From positions 2,480,001-2,544,000 of the forward strand of contig NZ_CP013480.3 in assembly GCF_001465545.3 (NCBI RefSeq): 64,000 nucleotides of DNA, read 5' to 3'. This document shows, in pieces, positions 8,598 through 16,922 of the stretch. The notes beneath the pieces were generated by a model. That model was not told the DNA's origin and made no database searches. It saw nothing but the letters and a program-made list of their open reading frames with translations. Numbering within the stretch: position 1 is the first letter of the stretch; each line of letters begins with the position of its first letter. The DNA comes from Pandoraea norimbergensis (GTDB taxonomy: Bacteria > Pseudomonadota > Gammaproteobacteria > Burkholderiales > Burkholderiaceae). Both the position numbers and the translations under genes were made by a program.

Positions 8598-9103
8598 GCG
8601 TCGCTCCCGTATTGCACGGCGTAGCATTCGCGCAGGGCGTGCGCGATGTACTTCTCGACTGAGGAGACGGAGACCTGCAATCGTTCGGCAATCTCGCGGT
8701 ATTCGAGCCCTTCGAGCTTGCATAGCAAAAAGGCGGTGCGCGCCTTCGTCGGCAGGCGATGGAGCAGGGTGTCGATTTCGATGAGGGCTTCAAGCACGAG
8801 CGCGCGGGTCTCGGGTGACGGCGCCACCGGTTCCGGCAGGGCGGCCAGCGTTTCCAGATAGGCCGCTTCGATATCACGCCGGCGAAACAGATCGATCACC
8901 AGACAGTTGGCGATCCGGGCGAGATAGCGGCGGGAGTCTTCGGGTTGCGGCGCGCGTCCGCTCGAGAGCACGCGCAGATAGGTGTCATGCGCCAGATCGG
9001 CCGCGTCGAGCGTACTGCCCAGCTTCTTGCGTAACCAGCCACGCAGCCAGCCGTGATGATCGCTATAGAGCGCACTCACCTCGCGCTGAAAATGACTTTC
9101 CAT
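8594..9103 (-). CDS. fecI: FecI-like ECF sigma-70 factor
   Basis: A 169-residue sigma factor with region 2 (LRKKLGSTLDAADLAHDTYLRVL) and region 4 (LPTKARTAFLLCKLEGLEYREIAERLQVSVSSVEKYIAHAL), the signature of the iron-responsive FecI/PvdS group. The start at 9103 (MESHFQREV) is where family similarity begins; an in-frame ATG at 9184 adds 27 unrelated residues. A Fur-box-like sequence lies about 110 bases upstream. Sigma, fecR, receptor and esterase run in one direction with overlaps or short gaps, as a cell-surface signalling operon. FecR is expected to control this sigma factor, which would transcribe the receptor gene. Confidence 0.93.
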   Translation of the reverse strand: MESHFQREVSALYSDHHGWLRGWLRKKLGSTLDAADLAHDTYLRVLSSGRAPQPEDSRRYLARIANCLVIDLFRRRDIEAAYLETLAALPEPVAPSPETRALVLEALIEIDTLLHRLPTKARTAFLLCKLEGLEYREIAERLQVSVSSVEKYIAHALRECYAVQYGSDA

Positions 9104-9210
9104 GATTCCCCGTGTTCGCATGGCGCGAATGCCTCGGACAACGCCGCAGCGTGCTCGGGACAGACCGCTTGCGCGGCCAGCCAACGGCGGGATTGCGCTT
9201 CTCTGCGAAT

Positions 9211-9229
9211 GATAATGATTCTTATTTAT
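9211..9229. promoter_or_regulatory. Fur box upstream of the fecI-fecR-receptor operon
   Basis: GATAATGATTCTTATTTAT matches the first nine bases of the classical 19-bp Fur box exactly and four of the remaining ten, and it stands out as AT-rich in a GC-rich region. It lies in the 201-base gap between the LuxR-HTH gene and the sigma gene. Fur with iron would repress the sigma gene, linking the whole module to iron starvation. Confidence 0.75.
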
Positions 9230-9304
9230 TCTAATCGGGAATGACGGGGCGACGCAATAGGCGTGACAGGTGAGGCAGATGCGACGGGCGCGACGAATAG
9301 GACA

Positions 9305-9724
9305 TTACGGCGCGATCAGGCCGAGTCCGATGGCGCGGGCGACGGCGGCGCGGCGATTGGTGGCGCCGAGCTTCTTGACCGCGTTGGTGAGGTGAAAGGT
9401 CGCCGTGCGCTCGGAGATGGCGAGAATGCGTGAGGTCTCCCATGCGGTCTTGCCCGCGGCGGCCCATTGCAGGCATTCGGTTTCACGCGGTGTGAGGTGG
9501 ATCGCGGGCGGCGTACTGACGCTGGTGCCGATCATGTCCTGAAGGCGAACCAGCGTGAGGAGGGCGAGTTGTGCGAGGGCAAGGACCGGGGCGTCAGCGG
9601 TATGGGACGAGTCGGCGACACCGGACGTTTCACGCGCCAACGCCGCGATGGCTTTGTCGATGGCCGTGTCGAGCAGGCGGTATTGGGGGTATTGGCGAAG
9701 CGTCTTGCGAAGGCCGTCGGTCAT
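9305..9724 (-). CDS. LuxR-type HTH protein with short N-terminus
   Basis: The 139-residue protein has a C-terminal LuxR/NarL-type HTH (residues about 75-135: LTPRETECLQWAAAGKTAWETSRILAISERT, FHLTNAVKKLGATNRRAAV). The HTH resembles quorum-sensing LuxR proteins, but the 75-residue N-terminal part is too short for an autoinducer-binding domain (normally about 160 residues) and too short for a receiver. It may be a truncated LuxR or a constitutive single-domain regulator. No luxI gene is near. The HTH call is firm, the role unknown. Confidence 0.8.
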   Translation of the reverse strand: MTDGLRKTLRQYPQYRLLDTAIDKAIAALARETSGVADSSHTADAPVLALAQLALLTLVRLQDMIGTSVSTPPAIHLTPRETECLQWAAAGKTAWETSRILAISERTATFHLTNAVKKLGATNRRAAVARAIGLGLIAP

Positions 9725-9819
9725 GGCGTCTCACGAATCAGAGAGTGTCGATACCCTCTATTCGGAGCGATGGATGAAAAGCGGAAGCGTTTTTGCAGTG
9801 AACGTTATGTTTCTGCGCG

Positions 9820-10731
9820 TCACGCCGCCCGCGCCGGTGCCAACTGCTGCGTGAGCGTTGCGAGCACGTCGTCTTGCGAGAGATCTGATGTGTCCACCGT
9901 GACATCGGCCAGCTGGTACAGGGCCTCACGGGCGTCGAGCATGCGATGGATGTGGTCGAGTGCTTCTTTGCGCAGGGCTTCGGTGGCGATACGCGCGTCA
10001 TTCTGCTGCATCACGCGCTGGAAGTGCACTTCGGGACGGGCCTTCATCCACACCGTTTTGAAGGTTCGAAGCACCCGTTCGTACGTGGCCGCTTCGGAGA
10101 CGATGCCGCCTCCGGTGGCGAGCACCACATGCTCGTGCCCGGCAATGATTCGCTCGATGCACTGGCGCTCGATGCGACGCATGGCCGCCTGACCGTACAG
10201 CGTGATGACTTCACCGATGGCGATGCCCGCTTCGCGCTCCACTTCCTTATCCAGTTCGATGAACGGCGCGCCGATGGACGCTGCAAGCCGGGGGCCGAGC
10301 GTGGATTTGCCTGCACCGCGCAAGCCGATCAACGCGATACGGTGGCCGCGTGCGGGCACGCCGACAGGGCCGGGCGTCACGATCTGGCGTCGCAGGCGGG
10401 ACAGTGCCTCGGGTGATTGCTGTCGGAGGTATTCAATCAGCATCAGCAAATCGCCGTCATAGGCCATGCGCTCGGCGACCAGCGTTTCGACGGCGACGTT
10501 CAAGGCGTCGGCCAGCTTGTGCAGCACGGTGAGCGACACGTTGCCGGTGCCGGCTTCCACGCGCGCGAGATACGGCAGCGAGACGCCCGATTGCGCCGCG
10601 AGTTGTTTGCGCGTCATGCCGCGCTGGGCACGCAACGTGCGCACGCGTTGGGCCAGCAAAGCCAGCCTTGATGCGACGGTGGCGTCGACGATTTCGTCAG
10701 TTTCGGCGGCGTCGGACAGGCGTTTGACCAT
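9820..10731 (-). CDS. BoxR/BzdR-type regulator: HTH fused to shikimate-kinase-like domain
   Basis: The 303-residue protein joins an XRE-type HTH (about residues 25-85: RVRTLRAQRGMTRKQLAAQSGVSLPYLARVE) to a shikimate-kinase-like domain with Walker A GLRGAGKST (136-144), the shikimate-kinase aspartate region (FIELDKEVEREAGIAIGEVI) and TGGG (206-209). This architecture is that of BzdR and BoxR, repressors of anaerobic and aerobic benzoate degradation whose C-terminal domain binds benzoyl-CoA. Here it is divergent from a CoA-dependent catabolic operon with a hydroxycinnamate-type ligase, so the effector is probably an aromatic acyl-CoA made by that pathway. Start ATG at 10731. No box genes lie in the window. 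Confidence 0.9.
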   Translation of the reverse strand: MVKRLSDAAETDEIVDATVASRLALLAQRVRTLRAQRGMTRKQLAAQSGVSLPYLARVEAGTGNVSLTVLHKLADALNVAVETLVAERMAYDGDLLMLIEYLRQQSPEALSRLRRQIVTPGPVGVPARGHRIALIGLRGAGKSTLGPRLAASIGAPFIELDKEVEREAGIAIGEVITLYGQAAMRRIERQCIERIIAGHEHVVLATGGGIVSEAATYERVLRTFKTVWMKARPEVHFQRVMQQNDARIATEALRKEALDHIHRMLDAREALYQLADVTVDTSDLSQDDVLATLTQQLAPARAA

Positions 10732-10774
10732 GGCTAGATAAGAGGGCGATGGCCCCTCTGGGAATTTCCGATAA

Positions 10775-10790
10775 ATATACTATGAGATAT
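10775..10790 (-). promoter_or_regulatory. Candidate operator, copy 1, in the BoxR-like divergent region
   Basis: On the minus strand this reads ATATCTCATAGTATAT. It matches 12 of 16 bases of the sequence at 10919-10934 in opposite orientation. Each copy lies just upstream of one of the two divergent genes, 44 bases before the regulator start in this case. Both are AT-rich in a GC-rich background, as expected for regulatory sites. Confidence 0.5.
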
Positions 10791-10918
10791 CACGCTGGCG
10801 ACGCGTGATGTTACCAATAGGCGCACATGCGTTGCCTGAAAATGCATTAAATTGCCTAATATGAGAAATTATCCCTGTTAACCCTGAATTGCATTGCACA
10901 AATCGCGCAAGAGGAAAA

Positions 10919-10934
10919 ATATCTTATAAGATAC
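10919..10934 (+). promoter_or_regulatory. Candidate operator, copy 2, before the aromatic-CoA operon
   Basis: ATATCTTATAAGATAC contains a perfect 14-bp palindrome (10920-10933) and matches copy 1 at 12 of 16 positions. It lies 28 bases upstream of the start of the crotonase gene, in a position to block its promoter. Binding by the divergent BoxR-like protein is inference. Confidence 0.55.
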
Positions 10935-10961
10935 TTTTCACGATTTGGAGCTGATGCAAAC

Positions 10962-11714
10962 ATGACCTATCCCCACCTGCGAGTGCGCGTCGACGACGCC
11001 ATCGCGTATGTCGAACTCGACCGCGCCGCCAAGCGCAACGCCTTGTGCAATGCCGCCATCGATTCGCTCGAAGCGGCCTTTCGCGATTTCGACGACAGTG
11101 TGCGTGCCGTTGTGCTGACGGGCGCCGGCGAACACTTCTGTGCCGGGCTCGATCTGGCGGAGAACAGCACCCGCGATCCGCTTGACGTACTGCGTGTCTC
11201 CCAGCGCTGGCACAAGGTCTTTCACGACATGCAGTTCGGTGGCCGTCCCATCGTCGCCGTGCTGCAAGGCGCCGTGATCGGCGGTGGCCTCGAACTCGCG
11301 CTGGCCGCCCATGTGCGTGTCATCGAGCGCAGCGCATTCTTCCAACTGCCTGAAGGCAAGCGCGGCATCTTTGTCGGCGGCGGCGCGTCGGTACGTGTCG
11401 CGCGTATTCTTGGTCCTGACCGGATGACGGAAATGATGCTGACCGGCCGCCGCTACGACGCCGTGGACGGCGAACGGCTCGGCCTCGGCCACTATCTGGT
11501 CGATGCGGGGGCAGGACTCGCGCTCGCATCGCAACTCGCCCGCGAGACAGCGGCCAACAGCCCGCTGTCGAACTGGGCGACGATTCACGCACTCTCGCGC
11601 ATTCACGACATGTCGATGGCCGATGGCTTGTTCACCGAGTCGGTCACCAGTGCGCTGATGCTTGCCACGCCGGAAGCGCGCGAGCGGATGGAACGATTCC
11701 TCGGTGGCGCATAA
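10962..11714 (+). CDS. Enoyl-CoA hydratase/isomerase (crotonase family)
   Basis: The 250-residue protein has the crotonase oxyanion loops (TGAGEHFCAGLDL, residues 53-65; GAVIGGGLELALAAH, 103-117). Glu111 and Glu131 (QLPEGKRGI) align with the two catalytic glutamates of classical enoyl-CoA hydratase, so water addition to an enoyl-CoA is likely. GGAG at 10947-10950 precedes the ATG at 10962. It is first in an operon with a 3-hydroxyacyl dehydrogenase, a beta-keto acid cleavage enzyme, a binding protein and a feruloyl-CoA-synthase-like ligase. A hydratase-lyase (vanillin-forming Ech/HCHL) role is possible, but the following dehydrogenase argues for a beta-oxidation-like route. Confidence 0.9.
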   Translation: MTYPHLRVRVDDAIAYVELDRAAKRNALCNAAIDSLEAAFRDFDDSVRAVVLTGAGEHFCAGLDLAENSTRDPLDVLRVSQRWHKVFHDMQFGGRPIVAVLQGAVIGGGLELALAAHVRVIERSAFFQLPEGKRGIFVGGGASVRVARILGPDRMTEMMLTGRRYDAVDGERLGLGHYLVDAGAGLALASQLARETAANSPLSNWATIHALSRIHDMSMADGLFTESVTSALMLATPEARERMERFLGGA

Positions 11715-11764
11715 CGCTTGCGCCTGCCGAGCCGCCCGCACTGTGGGCGGAACGACTTCTGGAG

Positions 11765-12697
11765 ATGAATGTGAAATACGACAGCATTGAACAGGTCGCC
11801 GTCATCGGCACCGGCGTGATCGGTGCGAGCTGGGCGGCTTACTTTCTCGCACGCGGTCTGCGTGTTTCCGCATGGGACCCGGCGCCCGGCGCGCGCGAGC
11901 GACTACGCGAAACCGTCGATGCGCATTGGCCGACGCTGGTTCGCATCGGCCTCGTCGCCGACGCGTCACGCGATGCACTCACGTTTCACGACACCCTCGA
12001 AGGGGCGCTGCAAGGTGCGGACTTCGTGCAGGAGAGCGGTCCGGAGCGCGAAGACCTGAAACAGGATCTCTTCCGTCGCATGGACGCGGCGCTGGCGCCG
12101 TCGGTGGTGATCGCATCGAGTTCGTCGGGCTTGCTGATGAGTCGTGTGCAGTCGGTGTGTCAGCACCCCGGACGCGTAGTGCTTGGCCATCCGTTCAATC
12201 CCCCGCACCTGATTCCGCTGGTCGAGGTCATTGGCGGCGAGCAATCGTCGGCCGAGGCCATCGCAACGGCGATGGCGTTCTACCTCGCGATCGGCAAGCG
12301 TCCGATCCATGTGCGCAAAGAGGTCAAGGGGCACATCGCGAATCGCTTGCAGGCGGCGCTCTGGCGCGAGGCGATTCATCTGGTCGATACCGGCGTCGCG
12401 TCGGTGGCCGACATCGATGACGCCATCGCCTACGGCCCGGGGCTGCGTTGGGCGGCATTCGGTCCGTTCCTAAATTTGCATCTCTCGGGCGGCGCAGGCG
12501 GCATCGGTCATCTGCTGGAACATCTCGGGCCGCCTATCGAATCGTGGTGGGCCGATCTGGGCGAGCCAACGCTGACCGACGAACTCAAGGCCCGCATCGT
12601 CGCTGGTGTCGACGCTGAGCTGGCCGGACGCGGCAACGCGCGCATCGAAGCGCAGCGCGACGCGGTCATTCTCGGCATTCTCGCCAACAAGCCATAA
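11765..12697 (+). CDS. 3-hydroxyacyl-CoA / L-carnitine dehydrogenase-like protein
   Basis: The 310-residue protein opens with a Rossmann motif ([19 protein letters not shown]) and contains [10 protein letters not shown] and [15 protein letters not shown], the block with the catalytic His that is typical of carnitine and other free 3-hydroxy acid dehydrogenases. Family enzymes oxidise a 3-hydroxy acid or its CoA ester to the 3-keto form with NAD. The ATG at 11765 touches its ribosome site GGAG (11761-11764), so the true start may be the GTG at 11771, which has 6-base spacing. The next gene encodes a beta-keto acid cleavage enzyme, the same pairing found in carnitine degradation, where the dehydrogenase supplies the keto acid. 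Confidence 0.88.
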   Translation: MNVKYDSIEQVAVIGTGVIGASWAAYFLARGLRVSAWDPAPGARERLRETVDAHWPTLVRIGLVADASRDALTFHDTLEGALQGADFVQESGPEREDLKQDLFRRMDAALAPSVVIASSSSGLLMSRVQSVCQHPGRVVLGHPFNPPHLIPLVEVIGGEQSSAEAIATAMAFYLAIGKRPIHVRKEVKGHIANRLQAALWREAIHLVDTGVASVADIDDAIAYGPGLRWAAFGPFLNLHLSGGAGGIGHLLEHLGPPIESWWADLGEPTLTDELKARIVAGVDAELAGRGNARIEAQRDAVILGILANKP

Positions 12698-12789
12698 GCC
12701 GCAAGTCGAACGTGGTCGGTCAAAAACAATACGCCGTAAGCCGGGCTGCCTCGCGAAGCCGTCGCGCCCGTACACATCAGGAGACAGGC

Positions 12790-13710
12790 ATGAGCAAACC
12801 GAAGGTCATCGTCACCATCGCCCCCACGGGCGGCATGGCGTACAAGTCGCAGAACCCCCATCTGCCCACGCAGCCAGACGAAATCGCGCGCGACGTCTAC
12901 GACTGCTACAACGCCGGAGCGAGCGTCGTGGCGATTCATGCGCGGCGTCCAGGCGACGACGGCGCCACTTGCGACCCGGCGATCTATCGCGACATCAACC
13001 GCCGCATTCGCGACAAGTGCGACATCGTCATCAACAACTCCACCGGCGGTGGCGTGCACGGCGACATGATCGGGCAGCGCGACAGCGGCTATTGGGAAAT
13101 CCTCTGGGAAGAGCGTCTCAAGGGCATGGATGCCGGTGCCGAAATGTGCACGCTGGACGCCACCACGATCATCGCGAGCTTCGGCGGCAAAGAGCTGCTG
13201 ATGCATACCTCGCCCGAGCGCTCGAAGCATCTCGCCATCGAGATGAAGAAGCGCGGCATCAAACCCGAGTGGGAAGTCTTCAGCCCGACGCACATCGTGC
13301 AAGACCTGGCCACGCTCACGGCGGCCGGCTTCGACGATGAACCGTTCTTCGTGAATCTGGTGTTGGGCGTGCATCGCGGTTTCCAGAACGCCATGCCGTA
13401 CACGCCGCGCGTGTTGCAGTCGATGGTCGATCTGTTGCCCAAGGGCAGCATCTTCTGCGTGAGCGGTATCGGTCCGGCGCAACTGCCGTCGGCGATGAAC
13501 TCGCTGCTGCTCGGCGGCCATGTGCGTGTAGGGCTGGAAGACAACCTGTACTACGAGCAAGGCGTGGTCGCGACCAACCAGCAACTGACCGAGCGCGTCG
13601 TGCGTCTCGTTCGCGAGATGGGCTATGAACCGGCAACCCCGGCCGAAGCCCGCGAAATCATGGGCCTGCCGCGCAATCGCGAAGTGTTGCCGGAGTTTGC
13701 CGTGCGTTGA
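12790..13710 (+). CDS. Beta-keto acid cleavage enzyme (BKACE, DUF849 family)
   Basis: About 306 residues, preceded by an AGGAGA ribosome site before ATG 12790. BKACE enzymes condense a beta-keto acid with acetyl-CoA and cleave it to acetoacetate and a new acyl-CoA, using zinc. Visible family blocks are [10 protein letters not shown], the second strand [19 protein letters not shown] and [10 protein letters not shown] with the zinc-binding Glu. The usual HxH zinc pair reads A48-I-H50, so the first histidine appears to be replaced by alanine. It follows the dehydrogenase by 92 bases. The substrate is unknown; context suggests an aryl or acyl 3-keto acid. Confidence 0.88.
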   Translation: MSKPKVIVTIAPTGGMAYKSQNPHLPTQPDEIARDVYDCYNAGASVVAIHARRPGDDGATCDPAIYRDINRRIRDKCDIVINNSTGGGVHGDMIGQRDSGYWEILWEERLKGMDAGAEMCTLDATTIIASFGGKELLMHTSPERSKHLAIEMKKRGIKPEWEVFSPTHIVQDLATLTAAGFDDEPFFVNLVLGVHRGFQNAMPYTPRVLQSMVDLLPKGSIFCVSGIGPAQLPSAMNSLLLGGHVRVGLEDNLYYEQGVVATNQQLTERVVRLVREMGYEPATPAEAREIMGLPRNREVLPEFAVR

Positions 13711-13771
13711 TGTTTCGTCGCGCGTCGCACGCTGTACGGCCCCAAAAATACAAGACAAGGAGACATGTCAC

Positions 13772-14968
13772 ATGGCGGCAAACAGGTTCACACGCAGTTA
13801 TTCGTTTTCGTCGGCGTTCTCGTTGGCGTTCTCGCTGAGCGCACTGTCGCTATGCGTTGCCGCGTTGACAGCGCCGACGCTGGCGCACGCACAACCTGCC
13901 ACCGTCACCATCGGCGTGACGTTGTCGACGACGGGGCCGGGCGCATCGCTGGGCATTCCGGAGAAGCAGGCCATCAGCATGTTGCCACCGACACTGGGCG
14001 GCGTACCTGCGCGCTACATTGTGCTCGACGACGCCACCGATCCGACCATGGCGACGAAGAACGCGCGCCGTCTGGCGACTGAAGACAAGGCCGACGCCAT
14101 CATCGGCTCGTCCACGACACCGGCGTGTCTGGCGGTGGCGGCCGTGGCGCTTGACACGCGCACGCCGCAGTTGGGGCTGTGTCCGTTCGTGCCGAGTACG
14201 GCGCAGATGCGCTATGTCTTTTCGCTGCCGCAGTCGGTGGCGGTGATGGCCGATGCCGTGCTCGACGATATGAAGGCGCACAAGGTCAAGACGCTCGGCT
14301 TCATCGGCTTCTCCGACTCGTATGGCGAGGCGTGGCTGAAGGACATTCAGACACGGGCGGCGGCGCGGCAGATTCAGGTGGCGCCGGTTGAGCGCTATGG
14401 CCGCAACGATCAGTCGGTCACGGCGCAAGTCCTCAAGCTGCAAGCGGCCAACGTCGATGCCGTGATCGTCGCCGCGAGTGGCACGCCCGGCGCGTTGCCG
14501 ATGAGCACCTTGCGCGAGCGCGGCTATAAGGGACGGATCTATCAGACGCACGGCGTCGCCAATAACGACTTCCTGCGCGTGGCGGGCAAAAGTGCCGAAG
14601 GCGTGATCCTGCCGGTGGGCAACATCCTTGTCGCCGAACAACTGCCCGGCAATCACCCGGGCAAGGCCGTGGCGACCGACTTCGCCAAGCGCTACGAAGC
14701 GCAGTACGGGGCCGGGTCGCGCAACCTGTTTGCGGGCTACGCGTACGACGCTTATCTGGTGCTCGATCACGCGGTGGCGGTGGCGGCCAAGCAGGCGCAG
14801 CCGGGCACGCAGGCGTTTCGCGACGCACTGGTCACGGCCATTGAGCAGACGCGCGGGTTGGCAGCCACGCACGGCATGATCAACATCAACGCACAAGACC
14901 ACTCGGCGTATGGCCAAGACGGTCGCGTGCTGGTTACGGTCAGGGGCGGCAAGTGGACGATCGACTGA
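13772..14968 (+). CDS. ABC transporter substrate-binding protein, branched-chain amino acid (LivJ) family
   Basis: The 398-residue protein has a signal peptide (cleavage near LAHAQPA) and a Leu/Ile/Val-binding-type periplasmic fold (VTIGVTLSTTGPGASLGIPEKQAI, DDATDPTMATKNARRL, GFIGFSDSYGEAW, DAVIVAASGTPGALPM, LFAGYAYDAYLVLDHAV). Homologues in aromatic degradation clusters bind hydroxycinnamates or benzoates. The ATG at 13772 is preceded by AAGGAGA. No permease or ATPase gene is in this operon, so it must use a transporter encoded elsewhere. Its 3' end overlaps the ligase gene by 16 bases. Confidence 0.9.
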   Translation: MAANRFTRSYSFSSAFSLAFSLSALSLCVAALTAPTLAHAQPATVTIGVTLSTTGPGASLGIPEKQAISMLPPTLGGVPARYIVLDDATDPTMATKNARRLATEDKADAIIGSSTTPACLAVAAVALDTRTPQLGLCPFVPSTAQMRYVFSLPQSVAVMADAVLDDMKAHKVKTLGFIGFSDSYGEAWLKDIQTRAAARQIQVAPVERYGRNDQSVTAQVLKLQAANVDAVIVAASGTPGALPMSTLRERGYKGRIYQTHGVANNDFLRVAGKSAEGVILPVGNILVAEQLPGNHPGKAVATDFAKRYEAQYGAGSRNLFAGYAYDAYLVLDHAVAVAAKQAQPGTQAFRDALVTAIEQTRGLAATHGMININAQDHSAYGQDGRVLVTVRGGKWTID

Positions 14969-16824
14969 GCGCACAGCAGCGGCGTCTCGCCACGCCGGAC
15001 ATCGAGCGCGACGTGCGTGCGGACGGCAGCTTCGTGATCCGCTCACGCGCCACGCTGGGTGAATTTTCGCGCAGTCCGGCCGACTGGCTCGTGCAGTGGG
15101 CCGGGCGCACGCCCGACGCAACGTTTGTAGCAGAGCGCTGGTTTGGCGGCGCGGACGAAGGGCGCGGGTTGTGGCGGCGTGTGACGTATGGCGAAGCCCT
15201 CACGGCCGCGCGAGGCATCGGTCAGGCGCTGCTCGATCTCGATGTGCCCCGCGACCGGCCGGTGGTGATCCTGTCGGACAACAGCGTGAACCATGCCTTG
15301 CTGGTACTGGGCGCGATGATGGCGGGCCGCCAGACGGCCATTGTGTCGTCGGTGTACTCGCGCATCGCCCGGGACATGAGCAAGTTACACGGCATTCTCG
15401 CGCGGCTCGATCCGGCGCTGATCTATGTCGAAGATGGCGAGACGTACGCCCGTGCGCTCGATGGCGCGCCGGTGCGCTGCCCGGTGGTTGCTACCCACAA
15501 TGGGCGACCGGGCTGGCTGCGCTTCGACGATCTGGCGTCGACGCACGCCACCGTCGCACTCGACGCCGCCTTCGCGCAAGTCGTGCCCGACGATACCGCC
15601 AAGTTGTTGCTGACGTCGGGCTCGACCGGCAAGCCGAAGATCGTCGTCAACACGCACCGCATGCTCGCGGCGAATCAACAGATGATTGCGCAGTGCTGGC
15701 AGTTCATCGACAACGCCGCACCGGTCGTGGTCGACTGGTTGCCGTGGAGTCACACGTTCGGCGCGAATCACAACTTTCATATGGCGCTGCGCAATGGCGG
15801 GGCGTTCTATGTGGACGATGGCCGCCCGGTACCCGAGCTGATCGGCCGCTCGGTGGAAAGCCTGCGCGACGTATCGCCGACGCTGCACTTCAACGTGCCC
15901 AAGGGGTTCGAGGCGCTGGCGCCGTATCTGGAAAGCGACGACGATTTCGCCGCACGCTTTTTCGATCGCCTGCAAGTGTTGTTCTACGCGGCAGCGAGCC
16001 TGCCGCCTGCGGTGTGGCAGCGTTTCGAGCGGCTGGCGGCGCGTCATTGCCGCGAGGGCAGCGCGTTGCCGTTCTTCACCTCGGCGTGGGGCGCGACGGA
16101 AACCGCACCGCTCATCACCAGCGTGCACTTCCCGATTCCGGGGGCGGGGAACATCGGTGTCCCGGCGCCGGGCAATGAACTCAAGTTCGTCCCCAATGGC
16201 GACAAGCTGGAAATGCGCGTGCGAGGCCCATCGGTGTTTCGCCGTTATGCGGGCGACGAGCAAGCCACCGCCGACGCGTTCGACGACGAGGGCTTCTATC
16301 GCACCGGGGATGCCGGGCGTTTGAGCGACCCGGGCAATCCAAACGCCGGGGTGATCTTCGATGGCCGCGTGTCGGAAGATTTCAAATTGACGAGCGGTAC
16401 ATGGGTATCGGTAGGCGCTTTGCGTTTGCGCGCCGTGAGTGCGCTTGCGCCATTGGCGTCGGACGTCGTCATCACCGGTCACGACCGCGACGAAATCGGT
16501 TTGCTGATCTTTCCGTCACCCGCGCTGCGCAAGACGGCAGGCGATGCGACGGCCCAGCACACGGGCAAGTTGTTGGCGTCACACGAGGCGGTGCGGGCGC
16601 TGATACAGCAGGCGCTTGCGGGACTCGCGGAGGACGCCGGCACGTCGCAACGTGCCGCGCGCGCTGCGATTCTTTCGTCGCCGCCGTCGCTGGAGCAAGG
16701 GGAGATTACCGACAAGGGCTACGTCAATCAGCGCGCGGTGCTGAATCTTCGCGCTGAGGATGTGGCACGGCTGTATTCCGATTGCACATCGGTGATCCAT
16801 CTGCCGGTGCAACTATCGGTCTGA
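14953..16824 (+). CDS. Feruloyl-CoA synthase-like acid:CoA ligase (ANL family)
   Basis: A 623-residue AMP-forming ligase. The P-loop TSGSTGKPKIVVNTH, the GATETAP motif, YRTGDAGRLSD and the C-terminal lysine region ITDKGYVNQRAVL are all present. The N-terminal half (GEFSRSPADWLVQWAGRTPDATFVAER) is typical of feruloyl-CoA synthases rather than benzoate ligases. Predicted reaction: a hydroxycinnamic or related acid plus ATP and CoA gives the acyl-CoA. GTG start at 14953 overlaps the binding-protein gene, so translation is probably coupled. It is the last gene of the operon; activating ligase, hydratase, dehydrogenase and keto-acid cleavage enzyme form a plausible side-chain route. Confidence 0.87.
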   Translation: MDDRLSAQQRRLATPDIERDVRADGSFVIRSRATLGEFSRSPADWLVQWAGRTPDATFVAERWFGGADEGRGLWRRVTYGEALTAARGIGQALLDLDVPRDRPVVILSDNSVNHALLVLGAMMAGRQTAIVSSVYSRIARDMSKLHGILARLDPALIYVEDGETYARALDGAPVRCPVVATHNGRPGWLRFDDLASTHATVALDAAFAQVVPDDTAKLLLTSGSTGKPKIVVNTHRMLAANQQMIAQCWQFIDNAAPVVVDWLPWSHTFGANHNFHMALRNGGAFYVDDGRPVPELIGRSVESLRDVSPTLHFNVPKGFEALAPYLESDDDFAARFFDRLQVLFYAAASLPPAVWQRFERLAARHCREGSALPFFTSAWGATETAPLITSVHFPIPGAGNIGVPAPGNELKFVPNGDKLEMRVRGPSVFRRYAGDEQATADAFDDEGFYRTGDAGRLSDPGNPNAGVIFDGRVSEDFKLTSGTWVSVGALRLRAVSALAPLASDVVITGHDRDEIGLLIFPSPALRKTAGDATAQHTGKLLASHEAVRALIQQALAGLAEDAGTSQRAARAAILSSPPSLEQGEITDKGYVNQRAVLNLRAEDVARLYSDCTSVIHLPVQLSV

Positions 16825-16857
16825 CGCAAGGTTGGGGGAAGTGGGGCGGAAGCGACA

Positions 16858-16890
16858 GCGCGCCGACGGCAATCTGAGCCGTCGGCGCGC
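16858..16890. terminator. GC-rich hairpin between convergent ligase and MFS genes
   Basis: A perfect 13-bp stem with arms 16858-16870 and 16878-16890 and a 7-base loop lies in the 98-base convergent gap. No run of T follows on either strand, so it may be a weak bidirectional terminator or an RNA-stabilising 3' end. Confidence 0.5.
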
Positions 16891-16922
16891 GAAGTCGCTT
16901 GAAGTTGAATTAACGAAGCGTG

